From Leguminivora glycinivorella (lineage: Eukaryota; Arthropoda; Insecta; Lepidoptera; Tortricidae), in NCBI RefSeq assembly GCF_023078275.1, contig NC_062982.1, positions 4,662,501 through 4,726,500 of the forward strand: a stretch of DNA of 64,000 bases, in the 5' to 3' direction. Both the position numbers and the translations under genes were made by a program. The notes under the pieces are model-generated. The model was not told the DNA's origin. It did not search any database and saw only the letters and a program-made list of their open reading frames with translations. This document shows positions 1 through 9,622 of this stretch, in pieces (position 1 is the first letter of the stretch; every line of letters begins with the position of its first letter).

Positions 1-616
1 GATTAGTTACAATTGCCCCCCAGTCGAGATTTGCCCCGCTGTACGTTAGACCTCGGATGGGAGTATACTTGTGAAGTATATTACACAAATGAGGCAGAAC
101 ACCACACGTGATGCAATTATTTCAATAAATTCTTCTAAATACATTTTACAATCAAATGTAAATGTATTTTCTTACTTTTATGTAAATTCTCGCATTAAGC
201 TGCCATGTTACTGTCAAACGTTACTTCTCCGATCGCAAGAGAATTGTTTTCATTTCCCACGAGGAAAAATTGTAATATATACTTTACAATAAATGCAAAA
301 AGGTTGGTTTCGCAAATAAAGAAAGAATCAACTCGCCCAATCCGTGTACTTAAAAGATTTGTTTCTTACTTTATTGCGTTACGACATTCAACCTCTGTTT
401 TAAAAATAAGCTTCATTTTAAAGAAAACACGTAATATGTCTTTGCGATCCTTTAACATAAGTTTTTATAGTTTTAAAACATAATACTCGATAGCGTTGTC
501 TTGTAAAATGCTATTCATTGTACGGAGATAGTGAACAGCGCTTTCGAACCGGTTACCGACTAGAACCAAAATATTACACATTTTTCGTGGCATTTACGGT
601 TAACGGTATTAAATAA
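1..616. other. AT-rich DNA, no gene recognised
   Basis: I see no reading frame with recognisable protein character, no splice-bounded exon and no repeat that I can name. Short frames present here have biased composition and no domain signature. Confidence 0.5.
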
Positions 617-755
617 GAACCCATTTAGACAGCACGAGAACTCGCATACGAGTTTTATTACATTGCGGTATTTGATAGCTGTGCAAAATTGCACGTCTAC
701 AGCCCGCAATGTAACTAAAATCGCAAGCGAGTTCGCACACCGTCTAAATCAGCCC
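617..755. mobile_element. MITE with long imperfect inverted termini and TAA flanks
   Basis: The two halves are imperfect inverted repeats of about 50 bp. The left arm runs through CATTTAGAC and ACTCGCATACGAG to TTACATTGCGG. The right arm runs from CCGCAATGTAA through GCGAGTTCG to GTCTAAAT. The element is flanked by TAA at 614-616 and 756-758, the TWA-type duplication made by PIF/Harbinger transposases. It has no coding capacity and would need a transposase in trans. A related copy lies near 28987-29112. Superfamily assignment is inference from the 3-bp duplication alone. Confidence 0.6.
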
Positions 756-1199
756 TAATGCATTCTCAATCGTTAAAAACTAATGGTAGGAGCTCCGATA
801 TCGAATGTGATAAGATGAACGTCGGTTATTGAAAGAAATCCATACCTTACATTTCATTTTATTTCTTATTTATATAAATTGTAATGCAATAAAAGTTTAG
901 ACATCCTTATAGTTGCACGTACAGTCAACAACACAGCTGTGTATACAGACAAAGTGTCAAAAATATGTATACAGAACTTTATTACCTGTACATAAAGGTG
1001 TGTACCTACGTTCTAATCAAGGTTCCAAGATCAAGCAAAATACGTTAAGTGTACATAACTCCCATTCGCAGATGAGAGGAAGGTGAGAGGAAGTAGATTA
1101 GCATGGTATGGGCAATGGGCATGTAATGCGGAGGAATGAAAGCAATGTTATAAAACGAGTGGTAAATATGAAGGTTACAAATGGTAGTGGAAAGCCTAA

Positions 1200-1339
1200 C
1201 GCCGTGTCTTGCGTGGGCGACGGTCGCGCGACCATCGCCGTCGCGTCTCATGCTTCCCTATCGATAAGGTTTGATTTCGTATGCGTCGCATCGCCGTCGC
1301 GCGACCATCGCGCGACCGTCGCCCACGCAAGCCACGGCG
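1200..1339. mobile_element. GC-rich MITE with about 32-bp inverted termini, TAA flanks
   Basis: A GC-rich island of 140 bp in AT-rich DNA. The left end begins CGCCGTGTCTTGCGTGGG and the right end is its reverse complement with one mismatch; pairing continues through GCGACGGTCGCGCGA. TAA lies immediately outside both ends (1197-1199 and 1340-1342). Inner parts repeat CGCGACCATCG and GCCGTCGCG in both orientations, so the element would fold into a strong hairpin. It is non-coding. TAA flanks suggest PIF/Harbinger-type mobilisation, but a chance match of a 3-bp flank is possible. Confidence 0.62.
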
Positions 1340-1342
1340 TAA

Positions 1343-1855
1343 GAAAAGATGGATGGAATGTGTGAACAATGATATGAGAGTGAATTAGTATTCCCAAATA
1401 ATGGTAAAAGGGCAAGGGAATGATATAATCCCGTTCGCAGATATCCTGAATGACCAGACATTCAAAATCCAATTTATTAAATCAACAGAATAAAATAAAA
1501 TTGTAGTAAAAAATACGTGACCCGTTTTAGTTGCTAGTGAAACCGCTCAAAGTTAGTAAAAACTAATTAAGATGAGAAAATTGTGTTTTTGTTTCATCTT
1601 TTTTCATGTCTAGGTTTTTTGCGTAATATATATTAATTTTACCGCCCACTTTCGTTCCAACTCAGCTGTGGGATATAGGTTAAATTGTATTGTGGGTAAT
1701 GTGCTAGTAACCCGTGACTACAGTATGATGATTGCGGGCAGCTCGGCACCTATTAATAAAAAATCCTTAGTTACGAAATAGGAAGCAAAATGGCGCTATT
1801 GTCTAATTTCAGTAAAATTTAAGAAACAGTTTTATAGCAATAACTAAACTGTGTT
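1343..1855. other. AT-rich DNA, nothing recognised
   Basis: No coding or repeat signature seen apart from homopolymer runs. Confidence 0.4.
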
Positions 1856-2016
1856 ATAACTCAGCTTTCGGACAAAAAAAACTAAATCTAAATCGGTTCA
1901 TCCGTTCGGGAGCTACGATGCCACAGACACACACACAGACAGACAGACAAACAGACAGACACACACACAGACAGACACGTCAAACTTATAACTCCCCGTC
2001 GTTTTTGCGTCGGGGG
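1856..2016. mobile_element. Truncated dispersed repeat with ACAG microsatellite (copy 1)
   Basis: It shares a block with 40011-40201: CTCAGCTTTC, then ACTAAAT, GGTTCATCCGTTCG, GAGCTACGATGCCACAGAC, an ACAG/CA-rich microsatellite, CGTCAAACTTATAAC and a GTCGGGGGTT terminus. The longer copy starts with CCCCCGAC, which is inverted relative to this terminus. This copy has lost the left end. I recall the family as abundant in Lepidoptera. It is non-coding and its superfamily is unknown to me. Confidence 0.6.
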
Positions 2017-2820
2017 TTAAAAATAAAACTGTGTTTTAACTATATAGTCAATAACAGTCCAAGTTTTTCAGAATCCTCAGAATTTCATTCAACCCCGATT
2101 TCCCAAACAAAAGCACACGAAAAATTATTGTAAAACCCTTCGGAAAGTTATAAGTAGACGAAGCCGCAGGACGGACTAGTCCATAAAACGTTTCAAAGCT
2201 AATAGGGTGTGAAATTAGAGCAAGTTATTGAAGAACAACATAAAGGAAAAAGTATTTACCTCTACGCTAGAAAATGTGTCTCAAAATAGTTCCATAGCGA
2301 TACATTGCAATGCAGCTAAGTGCATGGAATTTCAATTTGGTTTGCTTGTTGGAAATAAAACACGAGGAATCTGAATTCGCCCGCATATGAGAGAGGAAAA
2401 AAATAGATTACATGCACTCGGAGTTTAAAAATAGTTAAGGTTTTTATCAAGTTAACTATCTAGCATGTATACAGTATGTAGCGTGTAAGTATTAGTACGA
2501 ATTACGAAAATAAATGATAAAAATACTACAAATCGACTTGAGTCGAAATCACTCATCAAAACAAAACGTTTTAAGTCAAACAAAACACTAGTCCGGCTAA
2601 CATGATTTCAAACCGCACTAAATAATGTGTAGTACTCCTATATACCTACATGCACGCGATACAAGTCATGCTAGTCAGGTACCAGGGTGCTAAAACCGTC
2701 ATCAAGGCAATCGAATACCCGAAGCCGTCGGAACGCGATAAAATTTAGTACAACACCGGAACAAAGAAAGGCACTTAGCAATGATTTATACACGGCTACG
2801 GGCCGTAGCAGGTGTAGACA
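2017..2820. other. AT-rich DNA, nothing recognised
   Basis: No supported gene. The short frames here have no domain or splice context. Confidence 0.4.
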
Positions 2821-2824
2821 GGGC

Positions 2825-2847
2825 TACGCCGTAGTTGCTACGGCGTA
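2825..2847. repeat. Perfect 10-bp inverted repeat with 3-nt loop
   Basis: TACGCCGTAG and CTACGGCGTA are separated by TTG. Further partial copies (CTACGGGCCGTAGC at about 2797, GCTACGGC at 2873) surround it, so the hairpin is probably part of a small palindromic repeat. Non-coding. Confidence 0.6.
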
Positions 2848-2894
2848 TCCTTATTCTTACATAAAGCTAGCAGCTACGGCATTTATACAAGAAC

Positions 2895-3155
2895 TAGTTT
2901 TTGCGCGCGGTTTCGCTCGCGTTAAATTCGAAAATTGCGGAATGCTCCATACATAATGCTCCATGCAAACTTCCACCAGTTCCACCCCCTATTTTAAGGA
3001 AGTGGGGGGTTAAAAAGAGATAAAAAGTAGTCCGTGTCACTCTCCATCCCTTCAACTATCTCCACTTAAAATATCGCGTCATATCGTCACTCCGTTTTGC
3101 CTTGAAAGACGGATAATTAGTATTCCCATATTAGTATGGATAAGGAATAATATTG
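2895..3155 (+). mobile_element. SINE/LINE-tail-like dispersed repeat (copy 1)
   Basis: Shares blocks with 39340-39567: TTCGCTCGCGTTAAATTCG, GGAATGCTCCATAC, TCACTCTCCATC, TTCAACTATCTCCACTTAAAA, a GAAAGAC block, and ATTAGTATGGAT at the end. The constant 3' terminus and variable 5' end suggest a retroposed element. I associate this tail with lepidopteran RTE-derived sequence, from memory only. Non-coding. Confidence 0.5.
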
Positions 3156-3373
3156 TAACAGGAGAGGAAAACCGAGGTGGATGGAGTGTGTGAAAGATAA
3201 TATAAAACAGAAACAAGTGAATGATGAGGTGACGGGCGACAGAGAGGTATGGAAGAGAAGGACATGTCACATGTCTATCCGTACAAACGCCTCACTGAGT
3301 GCACGCTCATATTGCGTGTGCGCCGTGCATGTCATGTGCAGGCCATTTTTTTTCAATGTTCGCCACCCCAATT

Positions 3374-3582
3374 TTAAATCAGTGTTACACTTACACGTTA
3401 AAAGAGATCAATTTCCCTACAGCGATAAAATCCAGTTCTAGAGAGCAAGTAGCCGGCCATAAAAGAGGAATGCTAAAACGTAAAACGAATTAGAAACCTG
3501 GATTTGCGCTTTCGAGACTCAGGTCTAGACGGCTCTATTTTAACGTTCAGTTTTATACGATATTTCCGATTAAATTTCACCA
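3374..3582. repeat. Direct repeat A (uninterrupted partner of the interrupted copy at 4749)
   Basis: This stretch (TTAAATCAGTGTTACACTT through CTAGACGG to TTCAGTTTTAT) recurs at 4749-4984. Copy A continues directly into ACGATATTTCCGATTAAATT. In copy B that continuation is found only at 10367, beyond a nest of transposons. Copy A therefore shows what the empty site looked like. Function unknown; non-coding. Confidence 0.65.
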
Positions 3583-3615
3583 TTTTTTGGATTTGGAATT
3601 TTTTATGTGGTTTCC

Positions 3616-3796
3616 ACTCAGAATCGCAAGCTCTTTCATTCCTAATAGGAGAAAAAAAGTGTCCCAAGGTTTTTTTCCCATTCCGTTACCATATTTTCAT
3701 ACCATTTTGTATGGCAGTAACTGAATGGAAGGTTTGATGCTGAATGTATAGATATTTTGGGACCTATCAGGATCGAAAGGCCTCGCGATTCTGAGT
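3616..3796. mobile_element. Fold-back (MITE-like) element
   Basis: The ends are inverted repeats of about 33 bp: ACTCAGAATCGC, CTTTC and TCCTAATAGG on the left, against CCTATCAGGA, CGAAAGG and GCGATTCTGAGT on the right, with a few mismatches. The interior is AT-rich and non-coding. I could not identify a target-site duplication, so the boundaries are those of the inverted repeat. Confidence 0.5.
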
Positions 3797-3960
3797 ATGA
3801 ATCGCGTAAAAAATACCGCCATGTTACAACTTCGAAATAAATGGCCCACGTGTCGTGAGTAGACGCTGCATAGATTGTATGCACGCTCGCCCGCCCGCCG
3901 CACGCCCCGCCGATCGCCCCGCACCAAGCGTCCACTCAGGCCTTACACTAACAGGCCCCG

Positions 3961-4102
3961 TAGCCGAATGGCATTTCTCCGACGCCAAACGAAAGCGATA
4001 CGCCGCTGGCTCTGTCGCGCCAATACGCAAGCGCGATAGAGATAGATATCTACTAGCGCTTCGTTTCGTGAGCGTTTCGTGAGCGATTGTGCCATTCGGC
4101 TA
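3961..4102. mobile_element. Short MITE with 13-bp perfect inverted termini
   Basis: TAGCCGAATGGCA at 3961-3973 is the exact inverse of TGCCATTCGGCTA at 4090-4102. The 142-bp interior has short palindromes such as GATAGATATCTA and no coding potential. A diverged reverse-orientation relative lies at 40316-40437, sharing CACAATCGCT, GCGACAGAGCCAG and the TTCGGCTA end. Superfamily not assigned because no target duplication is evident. Confidence 0.6.
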
Positions 4103-4255
4103 GCCACCCAGAACGTTCACGTAACTCCAGGAGCGCATTACAAGGCTGTCAGGGCCACGAGCGTATTGTGTTGTGTGACGCGCTGCACTGCTCTGCAGCC
4201 TATTGAGAACGGGACACCGCGGACATGCTTCGTTGACAATATTCGGCTTATCTTA

Positions 4256-4300
4256 TCTTATACTTTTAAACGAGCAATTCTTGTATATAAATAATAATAT
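4256..4300 (+). mobile_element. Terminal fragment of a 0.5-kb dispersed repeat
   Basis: TCTTATACTTTTAAACGAGC followed by AATTCTTGTATAT matches one terminus of the longer copies at 52292-52779 (+) and 17350-17853 (-). All three copies share this end, so it looks like a fixed element terminus. Confidence 0.5.
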
Positions 4301-4748
4301 ATAAAAATATTTTACCGTTTTGGAGCATGTCACATTTTGGACTTTTAGTAATTTTAGGCAAAAAATCGAATTAGTATGTAAGTTTTGTTTTTTCCTCGCA
4401 AGTGTGTTACAAAATGTCGAATGAAACACGTGTGCATTGGTCATTACACAAATACACACATCGGCTCTATGCAGCGGTATTACTGTCGCGGACAATTTCA
4501 CTGTAAATTGCCTTGATAAATTGCGTTGATTTCGTTGCCGCACCGTGGACGCGATTATAATGTTTATTCCGGCATGCATTTTTATCAGGATTTGCGGTGA
4601 CATGTACCGCTGCTGCAACGCGGTATTAACATTAACACTGCTGTGCTCGCAATCCAAATGTCGGATTTAATCCCAAATGCAGATTCTAAAGCTATGCGGT
4701 ATGTTTTCGTAGTAGGTAATCAAAGTATTAGGTAAAAATCTCGAAAGC

Positions 4749-4984
4749 TTAAATCAGTGTTACACTTACACGTTAAAAGAGATCAATTACTACCCTACAG
4801 CGATAAATAAAAATAAAAAATAAAAAATAAAAATTGTTTATTTCGGACCAATTAAAAATCCAGTTCCAGAGTGCAAGTAGCCGGTCAAAAAAGAGGAATG
4901 CTAAAACGTAAAACGAATTAGAAACCTGAATTTGCGCTTTCGAGACTCAGGTCTAGACGGTTCTATTTCAACGTTCAGTTTTAT
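4749..4984. repeat. Direct repeat B, left half, interrupted by nested transposons
   Basis: Second copy of the 3374-3556 sequence. It carries a roughly 50-bp internal insertion rich in AAAAAT units near 4804-4855, which reads on the minus strand like a truncated LINE 3' tail. Homology to copy A stops after TTCAGTTTTAT at 4984, where a LINE begins. It resumes at 10367. Confidence 0.65.
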
Positions 4985-5158
4985 GACACAAAAATTGCCA
5001 GGCGTAATTGGTCGTAAACTTTTCAATAAATTACCTGAAAATCTCAAAAGGGAATCAAGACTGACAGTGTTTCGTGCTCAAGTGAAAGAACTTTTATTAA
5101 GCAAGACTGTGTATACCATTAGTGAATTTTATGAAATGTTAATGTGAAAATAATGAAA
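4985..5158 (+). pseudogene. C-terminal remnant of a non-LTR retrotransposon ORF2
   Basis: The frame ending at 5147 (TGA) reads KLFNKLPENLKRE, then FRAQVKELLLSKTVYTISEF. This is the pattern found at the extreme C-terminus of several arthropod LINE polyproteins: NxLP, a basic helix, then LL(L)xKxxYxxxEF. Everything upstream, including the reverse transcriptase, is missing, so this is a 5'-truncated copy starting at 4985. Its 3' untranslated region is split. It resumes at 10235 after a large insertion and ends in (CTAT)n at 10366. It is not functional. The clade (CR1/Jockey group) is a guess from tail type. Confidence 0.6.
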
Positions 5159-5171
5159 TGCAATTATTAAT
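5159..5171. repeat. 13-bp target-site duplication, left copy
   Basis: TGCAATTATTAAT here recurs exactly at 10235-10247. The two copies enclose the copia element plus the Penelope-like fragment and interrupt a LINE 3' untranslated region. They look like one target-site duplication. Confidence 0.6.
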
Positions 5172-5173
5172 AT

Positions 5174-5347
5174 TGTTCGGTTATTATCATGAAATAAATT
5201 ACTATGTATAGTAGCGACACTATGTATAGTTAATGTTATAGAGTAGTTAAAACTATATACTGTATCTGTGGTTATCTCTATCTATGGTTTTAAAATGAAA
5301 TAAAACTAGTTCGTTGTCAACCTTGTACTTGGTCGTTTTATTTAATA
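5174..5347 (+). repeat. Copia element 5' LTR
   Basis: Begins TGTTCGGTTATTATC and ends TTTTATTTAATA just before a primer binding site. It matches 9458-9622. The last hundred or so bases are identical, with indel differences in the first half (an extra C, TCATGAAAT against TCAAAAT, and an ACTATGTATAG duplication). It contains an AATAAA-type signal (GAAATAAAAC) near 5298. LTRs usually end in CA; this pair ends in TA. Confidence 0.85.
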
Positions 5348-5361
5348 GGTTATGGCCCAGC
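5348..5361 (+). promoter_or_regulatory. Copia primer binding site (initiator tRNA-Met half molecule)
   Basis: GGTTATGGCCCAGC directly follows the 5' LTR. Copia-type elements prime from the anticodon region of initiator tRNA-Met, whose complement contains GGTTATGGGCCCAGC. The match here lacks one G. This supports the LTR boundary at 5347. Confidence 0.7.
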
Positions 5362-5504
5362 TTATGGCCTTTAGACTACTAAATCGCGAAAATATAAGTA
5401 ATTAAGTGTTAACAGTAATTGCAGTGTTATATTTCGCAGTAGGATTAGCTAGTTAGTCTGGCAGTTTTGAACTCTGTGCTTTATCGGACGGTGACTGTGC
5501 AAAA

Positions 5505-8500
5505 ATGGCGGCATCGAACTATATAATTAACGTGCCGAAACTTAAAGGAAGAGAGAACTATGACGAATGGGTATTTGCGGCAGAGAATTTCTTAGTTCTG
5601 GAGGGAATGATGAAGTGCATCAAACCAGAAAAGGATGCGGACGGCGCTGTGATTGCCGTTTCGGCCGTAGATGACGCCAAGACAAAGGCGAAGTTGATAC
5701 TCACCATTGATTCGTCATTATATGTTCATATTAAGACTGTGACATCTACAAAAGCACTGTGGGAAAAGCTCCAATCGCTTTTTGATGATTCCGGCTTTAC
5801 GCGAAGAATAAGTCTTTTAAGAAATTTAATTTCCATTCGGTTGGATAACTGCAGTTCCATGACGTCCTACGTTACTCAAATCATCGAGACAGGACAGAAA
5901 TTATGTGGAACAGGATTTGCAATAAATGATGAGTGGATTGGCTCGTTGCTCCTAGCTGGATTACCAGAGAAGTTCTCACCCATGATAATGGCTATAGAAC
6001 ATTCAGGCATTCAAGTGACAGCGGACGCCATTAAAAGCAAACTTCTCGACATGGAAACCGGAACTTGTTTCGATGGCGCTGAGGGAGATAGTGCATTTGC
6101 CGCGTCTAAAAACTGGCAACACAAAAGTCGACAAATGGCCGCCGGAAGCAAAGATGGCGCTAAGAGTGCTAAGTCAACAAAAACAAATGTCAAATGTTAC
6201 CGGTGTCATCAAGCGGGACATTATCGATCGCAGTGCACTTATAATCCAAAATTGAATAAAAATGTAGATCGTAAACAGACCAATGCATTCTCAGCTGTGT
6301 TTTTGACTGGAAGTTTTAGTAAAAATGACTTCTATGTTGACTCTGGAGCCAGTGTTCACTTGACACCAAACCGAAATTGGATTCAACGTAATTTTCGTGA
6401 AACAAGTGATGAAATAGTTGTTGCTAATCAAGAAACTGTTTCAGTAACGTGTGCTGGCGATATTCAGATTGTAACCTCAGTGAAAGACTGTGAATTCGAA
6501 ATAAACATCGAAAATGTACTTTGTGTACCGAATTTGACAACTAACCTTCTTTCTGTCAGTAAATTGATTGAAAAGGGAAATGATGTGCGGTTTACCAAGA
6601 CAGGATGTCTTATTTTCAACAAAAACGACGACTTGGTAGCTACTGCAGCGTTGACAAATGGTGTTTATAAGTTAAATACAGTTTCTAGCCTACTAGCCGC
6701 TGCTGTGACTACGTCAGGCGAGGTTTGGCACAGGAGAATGGGACATGTTCACAGTGAAAGTTTAATGAAAACAAAGGATGCAGTAGAAGGCATGGATTTG
6801 AGTGAAAAAGTTGATATCACCAAATCATCTTGCAAGACATGCTGTGAGGGCAAGCAGTGCCGGCTGCCTTTCAAGCATGTAGGCACAAGGAGCAGTGATT
6901 TGTTAGATCGAGTGCATACTGACTTATGTGGCCCAATGGAGGCAGTTTCACTAGGAGGCTCAGTATATTTTCAACTGTTTGTTGATGATTTTAGCCGAAT
7001 GACATTTATATACTTCTTAAAGCACAAGAATGAAGCTTTAAAGTGCTTTAAAGAATTTAAAGCCATGGCAGAAACTCAAACAAATAGAAAGTTGAAGGCT
7101 ATTCGCAGTGACAATGGCACAGAATTTTGTAACTCAAGTTTTGAAGCTTACTTAAAGGAAATGGGTATCATACATCAGAAAAGTAATCCATATACGCCTC
7201 AGCAAAGTTCCCTGTGTGAACGACAAAATAGATCGGTTGTGGAAAAAGCAAGATGTATGCTTTATGACGCTAAGCTAGATAAAAAGTTTTGGGCTGAAGC
7301 TTGTCATACAGCTGTCTATCTTCATAATCGCACTGTGTCTTCAGTGTCCAATGGTAAGACACCATATGAACTGTGGTGTGGTGTGAAACCAGACCTAAGT
7401 AATATAAGAATATTCGGTTCTCCAGTTATGGTTCACATAGAGAAACAGAAGAGGACCAAGTGGGACAAGAAGTCACGTCAGTGTATATTACTTGGATATC
7501 CTGATAATGTGAAGGGATATAGAATATATGACCCAGAAACAAAGAAAATCTCTACAAGCAGAGATATTATAGTCTTGGAAAAGCCCTCAGAATCATATAG
7601 CATTATGGAGGTTGAAGAGAAAGACAAAGAAGAAGTAAAGGACCATGTACTGCAAGATTCAGTGGTAGAAGAAAACACAGAATCGACACTGACCGAAGAG
7701 TCAGCATTGGATACATCCAGCGAGTATATCCCTAGTGAATATGAGGATACTATTGAGAATACTGATAAAGATGTTGAGGATTCTCCAAAGGTGACATCCA
7801 GACCAGTCAGACAGCGTCGTGCACCTGAAAGGTATGGGTTTGATGGTGTGTTTTTTACTCAGAATAATATAATGGACAGTGCTATGGAGCTGACATTGGA
7901 AGAAGCCTTGAAAGGGCCTGAGAGGGACCAATGGTTACAAGCGGTCAAGGAAGAACTTAAGTGCTTTGAAGAAAATAGTGCGTGGGAAGTGGTAGATATT
8001 CCTAAAAGTGGTACCATAGTGCAGTGCAAGTGGGTGCTAAAGAAAAAATTTGGACCAGACAATGAAGTGCGTTATCGTGCTAGGTTAGTGGCAAAAGGTT
8101 TTACACAACAGCCTGGTGTGGACTATGTGGAAACTTTCTCGCCTGTTTTGAGGCATAGTACCTTAAGGATGCTTTTTGCTTTGTCTGTGAAACTTAAATT
8201 AGACATCACTCATCTGGATGTGACCACCGCATTCTTGAATGGCGAGCTTAATGAGAATATTTTCATGCAAAAACCTCAAGGTTTTCCCTGTGAAGACAGT
8301 AATAAAGTTCTTAAATTAAAAAAGGCTATATATGGCCTGAAGCAAGCCTCAAGAATGTGGTATCAAAAAGTACATGAGTGTCTTACTAAGAATGGATATG
8401 TAAGGTCAAAATATGAGCCATGTTTGTATATAAAAAATAAAACTACTATAGTTGCACTATATGTAGACGACTTCTTTGTATTCTCAAGTGATGAAAAAGA

Positions 8501-9398
8501 AACTTGTAATTTGAAAGCAATTTTAAGATCTCAATTTAAAATTAAAGATTTAGGAAGGGTAAGACAGTGCCTGGGTATGTCAGTGTGCTATGATAAAGAT
8601 AAGGGTGTACTTACTTTAAGTCAAAGTGAATATATACAGCAATTGTTATTAAAATTCAATTTAATTGACTGTCATACCGTTGATACTCCAATGGAAGTAG
8701 GATTAAAATTAACAAAATGTGAAAAAGCTGAAAAAAACTTGCCTTTTCAGCAACTGATAGGCTGTTTAATGTATTTGGCTATACTTACTCGCCCTGATAT
8801 TGCATACTCGGTGGGATATCTAAGTCAGTTTAACAATTGTTATGATAAAGAGCATTGGAGTCATTGTAAACGCATACTTAGGTATCTAAAGAAAACCAAA
8901 GATTACTGTATAACATATAAAGGCACCAGCAATAAGGAAATTGTGGGGTTTGTTGATGCAGATTGGGGCACTAACACTTTAGATAGAAAATCGTATACAG
9001 GGTATTGCTTTACTTTGTCCGGAGCTGTCATATCTTGGGCTTGTAAAAAACAAGCAAGTGTAAGCCTTTCGTCTACGGAAGCAGAGTATGTAGGGATATC
9101 AGAATGTTGTAAAGAGGCAATATATTTGAAAAATCTGTATGAAGAAATTTCAAGTGATATTAATTATATTAAGATTTTTAATGATAATCAAAGTGCCATT
9201 AAACTGTTACACAACCCGGTTTTTCATAACAGAAGCAAACATATTGATATTAAATATCATTTTAGTCGGGAATGTGTAAATAACAATATAGTTAAAGTTA
9301 AGTATATGCCATCAGTCGATATGATTGCTGATTTGTTAACTAAAGCTTTAAGCTCTATAAAGCATCATACATTTCTGAACCTGATGGGAATGCAATAA
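5505..9398 (+). CDS. Copia-type retrotransposon Gag-Pol polyprotein, complete frame
   Basis: A single uninterrupted 1297-residue frame with the Ty1/copia domain order. Residues 1-200 are a Gag/UBN2-type region (KLKGRENYDEW). A CCHC knuckle lies at C231-C234-H239-C244. The aspartic protease motif DSGAS is at 279-283. A zinc-binding pre-integrase region (WHRRMGH, CKTCCEGK) is near 408-450. The integrase triad is D473, D536 and E572 (35-residue D-E spacing). Reverse transcriptase covers about 825-1070, with YVDD at 986-989. RNase H follows (FVDADWG, SSTEAEY, DNQSAI, SKHIDIKYHF). The integrase block reads PYTPQQSSLCER where relatives usually have PYTPQQNGxxER. All catalytic motifs are present and there is no frameshift, so it may be recently active or still competent. 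I chose the ATG at 5505 because it lies 157 nt after the 5' LTR and begins the Gag homology. The protein acts in reverse transcription and integration of its own RNA. Confidence 0.95.
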   Translation: MAASNYIINVPKLKGRENYDEWVFAAENFLVLEGMMKCIKPEKDADGAVIAVSAVDDAKTKAKLILTIDSSLYVHIKTVTSTKALWEKLQSLFDDSGFTRRISLLRNLISIRLDNCSSMTSYVTQIIETGQKLCGTGFAINDEWIGSLLLAGLPEKFSPMIMAIEHSGIQVTADAIKSKLLDMETGTCFDGAEGDSAFAASKNWQHKSRQMAAGSKDGAKSAKSTKTNVKCYRCHQAGHYRSQCTYNPKLNKNVDRKQTNAFSAVFLTGSFSKNDFYVDSGASVHLTPNRNWIQRNFRETSDEIVVANQETVSVTCAGDIQIVTSVKDCEFEINIENVLCVPNLTTNLLSVSKLIEKGNDVRFTKTGCLIFNKNDDLVATAALTNGVYKLNTVSSLLAAAVTTSGEVWHRRMGHVHSESLMKTKDAVEGMDLSEKVDITKSSCKTCCEGKQCRLPFKHVGTRSSDLLDRVHTDLCGPMEAVSLGGSVYFQLFVDDFSRMTFIYFLKHKNEALKCFKEFKAMAETQTNRKLKAIRSDNGTEFCNSSFEAYLKEMGIIHQKSNPYTPQQSSLCERQNRSVVEKARCMLYDAKLDKKFWAEACHTAVYLHNRTVSSVSNGKTPYELWCGVKPDLSNIRIFGSPVMVHIEKQKRTKWDKKSRQCILLGYPDNVKGYRIYDPETKKISTSRDIIVLEKPSESYSIMEVEEKDKEEVKDHVLQDSVVEENTESTLTEESALDTSSEYIPSEYEDTIENTDKDVEDSPKVTSRPVRQRRAPERYGFDGVFFTQNNIMDSAMELTLEEALKGPERDQWLQAVKEELKCFEENSAWEVVDIPKSGTIVQCKWVLKKKFGPDNEVRYRARLVAKGFTQQPGVDYVETFSPVLRHSTLRMLFALSVKLKLDITHLDVTTAFLNGELNENIFMQKPQGFPCEDSNKVLKLKKAIYGLKQASRMWYQKVHECLTKNGYVRSKYEPCLYIKNKTTIVALYVDDFFVFSSDEKETCNLKAILRSQFKIKDLGRVRQCLGMSVCYDKDKGVLTLSQSEYIQQLLLKFNLIDCHTVDTPMEVGLKLTKCEKAEKNLPFQQLIGCLMYLAILTRPDIAYSVGYLSQFNNCYDKEHWSHCKRILRYLKKTKDYCITYKGTSNKEIVGFVDADWGTNTLDRKSYTGYCFTLSGAVISWACKKQASVSLSSTEAEYVGISECCKEAIYLKNLYEEISSDINYIKIFNDNQSAIKLLHNPVFHNRSKHIDIKYHFSRECVNNNIVKVKYMPSVDMIADLLTKALSSIKHHTFLNLMGMQ

Positions 9399-9444
9399 TA
9401 TACCTTAACTGTTTTTGCTGTAAATTTAATGTATTTTTTATTTT

Positions 9445-9457
9445 GATATAGGGAGAG
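9445..9457 (+). promoter_or_regulatory. Copia polypurine tract
   Basis: GATATAGGGAGAG immediately precedes the TGTTGG start of the 3' LTR, the position expected for the plus-strand primer. Confidence 0.65.
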
Positions 9458-9622
9458 TGTTGGTTATTATCAAAATAAATTACTATGTATAGTAGCGACA
9501 CCTGTTAATGTTATAGAGTAGTTAAAACTATATACTGTATCTGTGGTTATCTCTATCTATGGTTTTAAAATGAAATAAAACTAGTTCGTTGTCAACCTTG
9601 TACTTGGTCGTTTTATTTAATA
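9458..9622 (+). repeat. Copia element 3' LTR
   Basis: Matches 5174-5347, starting TGTTGGTTATTATC and ending TTTTATTTAATA. It is shorter than the 5' copy by about 9 bp because it lacks the ACTATGTATAG duplication. Directly after it begins Penelope-like sequence, and no 5-bp direct repeat flanks the copia element (AATAT against GTTAC). Confidence 0.85.
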
